From positions 1 to 25,203 of the forward strand of contig JAVKEP010000095.1 of NCBI GenBank assembly GCA_040221375.1: a stretch of 25,203 bases of DNA, read 5' to 3'. Positions 1-6,043 of the stretch are shown one piece after another. Below the pieces are notes generated by a model. It had not been told where the DNA came from and did not search any database. It saw nothing but the letters and a program-made list of their open reading frames with translations. Both the position numbers and the translations under genes were made by a program. The number at the start of each line of letters is the position of its first letter. Positions within the stretch are counted from its first letter, which is position 1. The DNA is from SHAN690 sp040221375 (GTDB taxonomy: Bacteria > Bacteroidota > Bacteroidia > Flavobacteriales_G > Salibacteraceae).

Positions 1-130
1 GTCGCGAAGTATGGAGCTTAGAATCAACCCATCATTTACCAGTAAGCTTTACAAGCAAATTGACTACATCGCTCAGGATAAACCTGGAGCCGCTCTTCAA
101 TTCTATCTCGATTTAGAGGTGTACATCTAA
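1..130 (+). pseudogene. Truncated RelE/ParE-family toxin copy, with the last codons of its antitoxin
   Basis: Bases 1-119 are identical to 2453-2571, which hold the end of the antitoxin gene and the first 36 codons of the toxin. Here the toxin frame opens at the ATG at 11. After the repeat ends at base 119 the frame reads only V-Y-I and stops at 128-130, giving 39 residues instead of 92. The missing C-terminal half contains the strand that carries the conserved end of the ParE/RelE fold, so the product should be inactive. Bases 1-21 also encode the antitoxin's last six residues and stop, so a second antitoxin copy probably lies just left of the window; that is inference. The exact identity means either a recent duplication or an assembly artefact. 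Confidence 0.85.
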
Positions 131-151
131 ATCAATAACTAGAAAATCTCT

Positions 152-688
152 TTGAATAAACTTGTTCGAGCAATATTGTTAGTTCTCATTTGTACAGCAT
201 GTGCAAGTAGCAAACTGATCAAAAAAGAAGGGTTGTCTTTGGTGGCGATTTCAGCGTCATCTTCAGGCGGTGCGGTCGCGGGAGTGGGAATACTAATTTC
301 CTTATTGCATATTGAATCTGAGCAGATCTATAAATCCGTCCCTTTATCGCCAGTTTCGGTTCATTCTGCAGTTCCAAACCTCCCTTGCGGCAAGTACCTT
401 GTTATCGAATTGGGCTTGCCAATTGGTGGTGTTACTTATTACGCCGGTGGGGAGAGATTGGTCCACTATTTTGACACTTTGCATATCGAAGCTAACTCCA
501 AGTACTACTTAGGGAAATTCATCGGAACTAAATATTTTGGACGGAAGAACTCCGTTTTTTTGGAGCTCGAAGAAGCGGATGTCCCAAAAAATCTGAAATC
601 AATACTGGAGGGAGACCGCCTTCGTTGGACCGAGAATGACTTTAAACTGATACCCCCAAAATCAAAGGACAGGTTTACTGTATATTAA
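152..688 (+). CDS. Hypothetical lipoprotein, 178 residues
   Basis: I do not recognise the family. The first 20 residues form a lipoprotein signal: a short basic start, a hydrophobic run, and a lipobox ending in Cys17 (ICTAC), so the mature protein should be anchored to a membrane. The body is mixed alpha/beta with many glycines and aromatics and no obvious catalytic motif. The start is a TTG at 152; an in-frame TAG lies just upstream and no ATG precedes the signal peptide, so this is the only sensible start. It follows the toxin fragment by about 20 bases, and its original 5' region may have been replaced at the junction at base 119/120. Its last 38 codons and 69 bases of downstream sequence recur, diverged, at 1941-2125. 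Confidence 0.7.
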   Translation: MNKLVRAILLVLICTACASSKLIKKEGLSLVAISASSSGGAVAGVGILISLLHIESEQIYKSVPLSPVSVHSAVPNLPCGKYLVIELGLPIGGVTYYAGGERLVHYFDTLHIEANSKYYLGKFIGTKYFGRKNSVFLELEEADVPKNLKSILEGDRLRWTENDFKLIPPKSKDRFTVY

Positions 689-757
689 AACCGCACCCTA
701 CCACGGGTACAGAAAATGGCTAGATGCTTTTCTCCCAAATCCCTACTTTGGTTCAAA
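573..757 (+). repeat. 185-bp direct repeat, copy 1 (lipoprotein 3' end plus flank)
   Basis: This stretch aligns without gaps to 1941-2125 (constant offset of 1368) with about 15 mismatches, roughly 92% identity by eye. It covers the last 38 codons of the lipoprotein, the stop codon and 69 bases beyond it. The shared 3' flank contains a small conserved hairpin (TACC, loop ACG, GGTA). Confidence 0.9.
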
Positions 758-861
758 CTGCGTTTGAGTTTTAAAAAGTTTACTCGTTAAGGCCACGCAT
801 GATGTGACTATACGTTATACTATATAACCAGGCCATTGATAATTTTTAAACCCAGCTTGCC

Positions 862-1914
862 ATGAAATCCTACTATTACTTTATCCTAGCCATTCTCTTG
901 CTCTCATCCAGTGCCCGTGCGCAATTAACGGATGTCCTTACGGGAATAATCAGCCCTCACGGAATCGTATTCCATGGTAGTGAGCTGCACATAGCAGAAG
1001 CTTCCTTCAATGGAAAAGTCTCGAAGATTGACGTTGAAGACCTGAATCCGACTCCTGTGGAGGTTGTGACAGGGTTAAATGGGCCATACGGAATTGAGCT
1101 CATTGGAAACAACCTGTTTATTGCTGAATTTTCAGGTGGAAAAGTGTCCAAAATCGATGTCACTGCCACAAACCCTCTGGCTGAAAATGTAGTAACTGGG
1201 CTTATTGGGCCTGAGTATTTGGCGAGGAAGGATAATGACTTATATGTTGCCGTTTCTCTCGATGATAAGATCATTAGAATAAGCGACCCTCATACCAATC
1301 CTGTCTCAACCGATATTCTAACCGGACTGAACTACCCAACCGGGATAGCTTTCAGCGGCGACGAAATGTACTTTGTGCAATTCTTAGACAGCAGTATCTC
1401 CAAAATCAATGTTTCAGAGAGTAACCCTGTCGTTGAATTGGTTGTAAGCGGACTGAATCAACCCGATGGATTAAAAATGTATGGGACCTTCCTCTATGTT
1501 ACCGAGTCTGGTGGAGACAAAATCTCTAAAATCGATATTACAGACCCTAACCCTGTAGCGACGGAGGTTGTATCCGGCTTAGATGGGCCTGTTGATTTCG
1601 CAATCTATAACCATGAACTTTACATCTCAGAAAGATATGCCGACAAAATTTCGAAAATTTCAATCGCTCCTACCTCTGTAGCAGCTGTCTCTGAGATTCC
1701 CCAGCCATTACTTTACCCTAATCCGTCTGCAGGGTTTGTCCACGTTTCTAATTTGTTAGGAAGTAAAAAATTCAACATATACGATATGTTGGGAGCAGAA
1801 GTATTGAATGGAACTGTATCCGAACATGAGAGCATTGATGTGCAGGCTCTTACTTCCGGACATTACATTTTAAGCATAGAGAATCAATGGAGCTTAGAGT
1901 TCATTAAAGAGTAA
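862..1914 (+). CDS. T9SS-secreted six-repeat beta-propeller protein
   Basis: A 350-residue exported protein. Residues 1-20 are a signal peptide ending ARAQ. Residues 21 to about 275 contain six repeats of about 42 residues, each with the pattern V-x-G-L-x-x-P near the start, a central hydrophobic strand pair, and a K-I-S-K-I-(D/N/S)-(V/I) strand followed by N-P. This fits a six-bladed propeller of the NHL/SMP-30 type. Residues from about 283 (LYPNPSAG) to the end form a T9SS type A sorting domain, so the protein should cross the outer membrane by T9SS and be attached to the surface or released. Ligand or enzymatic role is unknown. A TAATTTTT at 840-847 is close to the Bacteroidota -7 element but is not exact. 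The gene sits between the two copies of the 185-bp repeat. Confidence 0.88.
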   Translation: MKSYYYFILAILLLSSSARAQLTDVLTGIISPHGIVFHGSELHIAEASFNGKVSKIDVEDLNPTPVEVVTGLNGPYGIELIGNNLFIAEFSGGKVSKIDVTATNPLAENVVTGLIGPEYLARKDNDLYVAVSLDDKIIRISDPHTNPVSTDILTGLNYPTGIAFSGDEMYFVQFLDSSISKINVSESNPVVELVVSGLNQPDGLKMYGTFLYVTESGGDKISKIDITDPNPVATEVVSGLDGPVDFAIYNHELYISERYADKISKISIAPTSVAAVSEIPQPLLYPNPSAGFVHVSNLLGSKKFNIYDMLGAEVLNGTVSEHESIDVQALTSGHYILSIENQWSLEFIKE

Positions 1915-1940
1915 ACAAACGTTAGGCACTTATAAAAGTA

Positions 1941-2125
1941 AAGCGGATGTCCCAAAAAATTTGAAATCAATACTGGAGGGAGACCGCCTTCGGTGGGCCG
2001 AGAGTGACTTTAAACTGATACCCCTAAAATCCAATGTCCGGTTTACTGTGTATTAAAACCGCACTCTACCACGGGTACAGAAAATGGACAAATGCTTTTC
2101 TCCCAAATCCCTACTTTAGTTCAAA
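1941..2125 (+). pseudogene. Remnant of a second lipoprotein gene copy (3' end only); repeat copy 2
   Basis: Copy 2 of the 185-bp repeat. In the lipoprotein's frame it still reads 38 codons to a TAA at 2054-2056 without any frameshift. About half of the coding differences are silent; the rest include T/A, N/S, P/L, K/N and D/V. There is no start codon or signal peptide: the similarity begins abruptly at 1941. It is therefore the tail of a diverged paralogue whose 5' part was lost, not a recent copy of 152-688. The remainder of the gap between 1915 and 2239 shows no gene. Confidence 0.85.
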
Positions 2126-2225
2126 TCACTCTTTGGCTTGATATACGTGCTTCGATTCAAAAGCCTCGTGCGATAGTCGAAACCGTTGCGTGCAATGTAA
2201 AAATCAGACGAAAATCCGTTTTACG

Positions 2226-2233
2226 TATATTCG
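2226..2233 (+). promoter_or_regulatory. Probable -7 element for the antitoxin/toxin operon
   Basis: TATATTCG fits the Bacteroidota -7 form TAnnTT(T/C)G and ends six bases before the antitoxin ATG at 2240, which would give a nearly leaderless mRNA. It is one base off the strict TAnnTTTG form. Confidence 0.45.
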
Positions 2234-2239
2234 CTATTG

Positions 2240-2473
2240 ATGGCAATACTTCGAATACAGATCAGCGATAAAGTACTTGACAAAGTGCTTTGGCTACTTG
2301 GACATTTCTCCAAAGATGAGGTTGAGATCATTGAAGAAGATCTTGAGTTCCTCAAGCAAAAGCAATTCGTTCAAGATGAATTGAGGCGCATGGATAATGG
2401 AGAGGTTGATTTCATTTCAGTAGATGAAATGAATCGTCAGGTAAGAGAGCTTGTCGCGAAGTATGGAGCTTAG
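2240..2473 (+). CDS. Antitoxin of a RelE/ParE-type toxin-antitoxin pair
   Basis: A 77-residue acidic protein that should bind and neutralise the toxin encoded directly after it, and probably represses its own operon, as is usual for type II pairs. The N-terminal 15 residues look like a short beta strand followed by a helical region; residues 25-50 are strongly charged (a DEVEIIEEDLEF acidic stretch), and the C-terminal part is helical, as expected of a toxin-wrapping tail. The identification rests mainly on size, composition and the position in front of a recognisable toxin. I chose the ATG at 2240 over the TTG at 2237 because it is one codon downstream and the stronger start. The stop codon overlaps the toxin start by 11 bases, so translation is probably coupled. 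Confidence 0.75.
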   Translation: MAILRIQISDKVLDKVLWLLGHFSKDEVEIIEEDLEFLKQKQFVQDELRRMDNGEVDFISVDEMNRQVRELVAKYGA

Positions 2474-2571
2474 AATCAACCCATCATTTACCAGTAAGCT
2501 TTACAAGCAAATTGACTACATCGCTCAGGATAAACCTGGAGCCGCTCTTCAATTCTATCTCGATTTAGAGG
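2453..2571 (+). repeat. 119-bp exact direct repeat, copy 2
   Basis: Identical at every base to positions 1-119; the match ends at 2571/119 (next bases a versus t). It covers the antitoxin's last codons and the first 36 codons of the toxin. The left end of the repeat cannot be seen because the window starts inside it. Confidence 0.95.
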
Positions 2572-2741
2572 AAAGGATAAATCAAATTCCCGATAATCCT
2601 TTCAAGTACAGACAGTCCATCTTCGCAGATGATCCGAACGTCCGTGACCTCATCTTTAAAGGGTATGTCATCACCTTTCGAATTCTTCACAAGGAAGAAA
2701 TCATCGAAGTGTTTTCATTCTACAAGTACGAGAAGAAGTAA
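2463..2741 (+). CDS. RelE/ParE-family toxin
   Basis: A 92-residue toxin. The pattern is typical: an N-terminal strand (ELRINPSF), a helical hairpin at about 10-45 with the alternating hydrophobics of this fold, a P-D-N-P-F-K-Y turn, and a C-terminal pair of strands (VRDLIFKGYVITFRI and IEVFSFYKYEKK). Family members either cleave ribosome-bound mRNA (RelE) or poison gyrase (ParE). The central turn and the R-D-L-I-F strand resemble ParE-type proteins more, but the sequence does not settle the target. I chose the ATG at 2463; the in-frame TTG at 2451 would add four residues. It overlaps the antitoxin gene and is the intact version of the fragment at the window start. Confidence 0.85.
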   Translation: MELRINPSFTSKLYKQIDYIAQDKPGAALQFYLDLEERINQIPDNPFKYRQSIFADDPNVRDLIFKGYVITFRILHKEEIIEVFSFYKYEKK

Positions 2742-2798
2742 AAAAACACTGCACACAACTAACGGCTATAGCACATATTAAAAGAGCCTAATTAATTG

Positions 2799-3368
2799 AT
2801 GGATTCACTGATTGAGGAAATAAAGAACTGCACTATTTGCTTACCCCATTTAGAACATGGAGTAAACCCTGTTATGACAGCTAGTCCAAAGAGTAAAATT
2901 GCTATTATCGGACAAGCTCCGGGAAGCGTTGTTCATAAGACTGGAATCCCTTGGGATGATAAAAGCGGTGAGAGATTAAGAGAATGGATGAATATCTCAA
3001 GAGATGATTTTTATAACAAGGATAAATTCGCTTTAATCCCAATGGGATTTTGTTATCCAGGAAAGGGTAAAAGTGGGGATTTACCGCCAAGGTCAGAATG
3101 TGCACCTAAATGGCACGACGACATATTAAGTCACATACATGATTTGAAATTAATTCTCTTGATTGGAAGTCATGCTCAAAAATATTATTTGAAAGACCTA
3201 GTGAAAAAAACGCTCACCGAAACTGTACAAAACTACCTTGAATATTTACCTGAGTATTTGCCCCTACCACATCCATCACCAAGAAACAACATATGGATTA
3301 AGAAAAACCCTTGGTTTGAAGAGTTTGTTGTTCCAGAACTAAGAAGGAAAATAAAAGACATTTGCTAA
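2799..3368 (+). CDS. Uracil-DNA glycosylase superfamily protein
   Basis: 189 residues matching a widespread but poorly characterised branch of the UDG superfamily. Visible motifs are G-Q-A-P-G (residues 38-42, the motif 1 position, where a catalytic acidic or polar residue sits in classical UDGs), G-I-P-W-D-D-x-S-G-x-R-L (49-60), M-G-F-C-Y-P-G (82-88) and the motif 2-like L-P-H-P-S-P-R-N (156-163). Four cysteines, C11 and C14 as C-x2-C, C85 and C101, could bind an iron-sulfur cluster as in family 4 and 5 enzymes; that is inference. It should act on uracil or another damaged base in DNA, but the activity of this branch is not established to my knowledge. The ATG at 2799 is preferred over a TTG three bases upstream. 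Confidence 0.8.
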   Translation: MDSLIEEIKNCTICLPHLEHGVNPVMTASPKSKIAIIGQAPGSVVHKTGIPWDDKSGERLREWMNISRDDFYNKDKFALIPMGFCYPGKGKSGDLPPRSECAPKWHDDILSHIHDLKLILLIGSHAQKYYLKDLVKKTLTETVQNYLEYLPEYLPLPHPSPRNNIWIKKNPWFEEFVVPELRRKIKDIC

Positions 3369-3430
3369 CAATGTGTTTAGTGCATAGCACCCTGTGGGAT
3401 GCAATGACACCATACACTAACCGTTGCAAT
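3365..3430 (+). other. Imperfect long hairpin between genes, cassette-boundary-like
   Basis: Directly after the glycosylase stop codon lies an imperfect inverted repeat: CAATGTGTTTAGTGCAT on the left pairs in most positions with ATACACTAACCGTTG on the right, around a centre of about 30 bases (exact core TTAGTG / CACTAA). Its flanks, GCTAAC and CCGTTGCAA, are reminiscent of the outer boxes of integron attC sites but do not match the consensus exactly, and no integrase is in the window. It may simply be a transcription terminator or a dispersed intergenic element. Confidence 0.35.
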
Positions 3431-3436
3431 TTGAAA

Positions 3437-4090
3437 ATGCCGATTCTCATAATACTCATCCTATCCTCCTTTATTGGATGTGTCAATGAAAAAGCAAGGT
3501 CGGACAAAGTTGAAATTGATAATTCAACATCATCAGTCCAAACAGAAGAAGAAAAACTAAAATCAAGCATTAAGAAACTACAGAAATGTGATTTCAACTT
3601 TGACAGTTTGTACCATATCTATCGCGACAATGAACCATTTGAAGACTATTTGATCAAAGAAGAACATTCATGGCTATTTTCTGAACTAAAGGACAAATCA
3701 AGGTTCGACAAGGCTGACGATATTAAAATTCTTTGTAAGCTTTTTGAGAATCAGAATATTTCATCAATCGCATTCACGGATGTGTACGATTACAAACAAG
3801 CAATACATGTAATCAACTTCAAAAAACCTCATTACGAACCTGTTTCAAGTTTCATTCTATACTCGACTGGTGGAGATGCAGAGGACTTTTGGGACAGAGT
3901 ACCTGAACGAATTTCTGACTCCAAATATCGAGTTGTTGATGTTGACGGATACTATAACGATATCGAGAGATTAGACACAGTAAACTTCAAAAGTAGAGTC
4001 ATAACGGAAATCGAAATTGACACAAATAACGGAACGAAAAGAGAGACTAGAATAAGTAAAGAATCCGACTTTGTTGAAATAAGAAATTAA
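3437..4090 (+). CDS. Hypothetical lipoprotein, 217 residues
   Basis: Not a family I recognise. Residues 1-15 form a lipoprotein signal with a lipobox ending in Cys15 (SFIGC). It is followed by a low-complexity polar linker rich in E, K and S (residues 20-50) and a soluble domain of about 165 residues with two further cysteines and many acidic and aromatic residues. The reading frame is open from 3362, but the ATG at 3437 starts exactly at the signal peptide, and the upstream part overlaps the hairpin region, so 3437 is the better start. Base composition is AT-rich like the preceding glycosylase gene, consistent with both being accessory genes. Confidence 0.7.
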   Translation: MPILIILILSSFIGCVNEKARSDKVEIDNSTSSVQTEEEKLKSSIKKLQKCDFNFDSLYHIYRDNEPFEDYLIKEEHSWLFSELKDKSRFDKADDIKILCKLFENQNISSIAFTDVYDYKQAIHVINFKKPHYEPVSSFILYSTGGDAEDFWDRVPERISDSKYRVVDVDGYYNDIERLDTVNFKSRVITEIEIDTNNGTKRETRISKESDFVEIRN

Positions 4091-4315
4091 AATAACTGCA
4101 AGCAACATAGGCTAAGCAAACATCCACCATCGGGGGGACGCGGTGATCGTGAACGGTAAACATTCACGTATTATCTTTCAAACCAAATTCATCCTCACGA
4201 AGAACTTATAGATTTGAAAGCCTAACTGCAGTATGCAGGCCGCACGCTTAGCTTGAGAGCTTGCTCCACTCAGATCTAAACCAAACCGCAAGCGGTGACG
4301 CACAATGCTCATAGA
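4091..4315. other. Structured intergenic stretch with several inverted repeats
   Basis: No gene is visible. It contains an exact 7-bp inverted pair GCTAAGC/GCTTAGC near 4112 and 4248, a hairpin CGTGAA/TTCACG at about 4149-4168, CACC/GGTG flanking a run of six G residues near 4126-4145, and CTGCA-gta-TGCAG near 4230. A TAGATTTG at 4209-4216 fits the Bacteroidota -7 element and could drive the Crp/Fnr gene with a leader of about 95 bases. The function of the inverted repeats is unknown. Confidence 0.4.
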
Positions 4316-4900
4316 ATGTTCGAAAAGCTCAAAGCATATTGTAAAGCAACCGTTTCTTTGACCGAAGAGGAACTCAGTCTCATTGATGACTATTTTGAAC
4401 TACGAGAATTAAAGAAAAAAGAACTTTTGCTTCAAGAAGGAAAAGTCTGCAACTTCATCGGTTTTATCGCTGACGGCACAGTGAGACATTTTCATAGCAA
4501 AGAGGGTACGGAAAAAACTTGCGATGTCTCTTTTGAACATTCGTGGGTAACAGACTTCCAAAGTTTTACTCATGATGCTCCTTGTATAATGAACCTGCAA
4601 GCATTGGAAGAATCTACGGTATACATCATCCGAAAAGCAAACCTTTATACCTTATATGCTGATTGTAATAAGTATGAAACGTTTGGAAGACTGATGGCTG
4701 AGCAAGTCGCTCAAAGGGCAACAGAAATTGCCATGTCATTATCATCGGACAAGCCTGAAGAACGCTTTCAGAATTTACTTAGAAATCAGCCTGACTTTTT
4801 TCGGAGGGTACCCCAAAAATATATCGCAAACTTTCTAGGCGTGAGTCCCGAAAGTTTAAGTAGAATTAGAAGTAGGGTTTTAAATAAATCAAAGTCTTAA
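4316..4900 (+). CDS. Crp/Fnr-family transcriptional regulator
   Basis: 194 residues with the usual two-domain layout. Residues 10-115 form the cyclic-nucleotide-binding-like beta barrel (EGKVCNFIGFIADGTVRHFH near 41-60), 120-145 the dimerisation helix, and 155-190 a short C-terminal DNA-binding region with the hallmark P-x-K-Y-I-A-N-F-L-G-V-S-P-E-S-L-S-R-I-R (residues 166-185), very typical of Bacteroidota members. The classical phosphate-binding cassette for cAMP (G-E-x-A-L-(x)n-R-x-A) is not seen, so it may bind another ligand or none. I chose the ATG at 4316; a GTG at 4295 would add seven residues within a hairpin-forming stretch. The gene lies 63 bases before a secreted-protein gene on the same strand, which is a plausible target. 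Confidence 0.88.
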   Translation: MFEKLKAYCKATVSLTEEELSLIDDYFELRELKKKELLLQEGKVCNFIGFIADGTVRHFHSKEGTEKTCDVSFEHSWVTDFQSFTHDAPCIMNLQALEESTVYIIRKANLYTLYADCNKYETFGRLMAEQVAQRATEIAMSLSSDKPEERFQNLLRNQPDFFRRVPQKYIANFLGVSPESLSRIRSRVLNKSKS

Positions 4901-4963
4901 CTAAAGTCATCGTTTCTCGATTCATCGTCACTGCAACTTTGTATCTCATTCAAGAAAACAAAA

Positions 4964-5734
4964 ATGAAATACAAACTATTCACCTTAGTCCTCGCAGCAA
5001 TGACGGTTACAAACACTTTAACGGCGCAACTGGCTGACGTTTCAAAAATCAAAACCTATGAACATCAATTAGATGATGTGATGGAAATAATTGACACGAC
5101 AAAATTGAAAATAAAGCTTGAAGAAGTCGAGCAGAACTACAAACAAGATCCAACGGAGATCAACAAATTACGGCTTGGAATTATTTATCACGAAACTGCA
5201 CTAAATCTTGGGTTTATAGCAAAATCAGACTACAAGGGATATTCCAAAAAGAGTTTTAATGTGTTGACGGAATTACAGATGGATTCAAATACAAGCAATG
5301 AATTATTGCCCTTTGTAACTTCCTACAGAGCTTCCGCCCTTTCATTACTCGGTGGAGAAACCATGAAGCTCGGCTTGGTTCATGATGCATTTAAACTATT
5401 TGAGGCAAGCATTGAAAAATATGCCGATGTCAGTTACGCTCCTGAATTTTTGAGGGGCAGCGTTGCCGAAAATTTACCTTGGTTTTTCTTCTCTAAAAGG
5501 AAATTTGCCAAGATTGATATGCAGTCTATTATTGACAAACAAAACACTGACAATGAGTACGCTAATTGGAAAATAATGAGTTTTGTATACTGGGCTTGGG
5601 CGAATCAACATCAAGGTAAAAAATACAAATCTCAATCATTGGAATACCTAGATAAGGCAATATCATTGGACGTAAACTACGAAGCAGGTAGAAAAAGAGC
5701 TGAAAACTTGAAATCTAAAATTCTTGATAGGTAA
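4964..5734 (+). CDS. Exported helical-repeat (TPR-like) protein of unknown function
   Basis: 256 residues. Residues 1-21 are a signal peptide ending TLTAQ, so the mature protein is periplasmic or exported; there is no lipobox and no T9SS sorting domain. The rest is helical. Segments near 55-80, 105-150 and 200-250 have the spacing of TPR helices, and the last one (EYLDKAISLDVNYEAGRKRAENLKSKI) reads like a TPR unit. I do not recognise a named family. CAACTTTG at 4934-4941 is one base away from the -7 element TAnnTTTG and sits 22 bases before the ATG. The 63-bp gap from the Crp/Fnr gene suggests co-transcription or direct regulation; this is inferred from position only. Confidence 0.72.
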   Translation: MKYKLFTLVLAAMTVTNTLTAQLADVSKIKTYEHQLDDVMEIIDTTKLKIKLEEVEQNYKQDPTEINKLRLGIIYHETALNLGFIAKSDYKGYSKKSFNVLTELQMDSNTSNELLPFVTSYRASALSLLGGETMKLGLVHDAFKLFEASIEKYADVSYAPEFLRGSVAENLPWFFFSKRKFAKIDMQSIIDKQNTDNEYANWKIMSFVYWAWANQHQGKKYKSQSLEYLDKAISLDVNYEAGRKRAENLKSKILDR

Positions 5735-6043
5735 TACAGCAAACACCGAGTATGAAATCACGGCACCTTGCGGGTTGCAGCACTTCATATCAGCCGTTCA
5801 ATGCTAACTGACAGGTCCGTTAAGAGGTCTTTTTTGTACACTCACTGAAGCATACTCCGTTCTACATCAGCCACCCCCCCCCGGAATCTCTGAGGGTAGA
5901 ATCGCCAAACCTCGTTTTGCTTCTATTTTCAATGTTGTCGTCGGCGATGCACACCCGTAACTGTACACACGCAAGGCCCTTGTTCCTCCCCGAAGCCAGC
6001 GATCCTACGCCAGGTAATCAGTACCGAACATAACCACTCGCAT
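5735..6043. other. Intergenic region, 309 bp, no gene seen
   Basis: This marks the border between the AT-rich accessory genes and the denser core genes. It contains an imperfect hairpin (TATGAA at 5751-5756 paired with TTCATA at 5784-5789, partly extended inward) and a run of nine C residues at 5874-5882. No open frame with coding character, no tRNA-like fold and no convincing terminator with a T-run was found. Confidence 0.6.

Noticed and set aside
3365..5800. Calling the intergenic hairpins true integron attC sites
   Set aside because: The outer boxes do not match the RYYYAAC/GTTRRRY consensus and there is no integrase in the window, so only a weak resemblance is reported.
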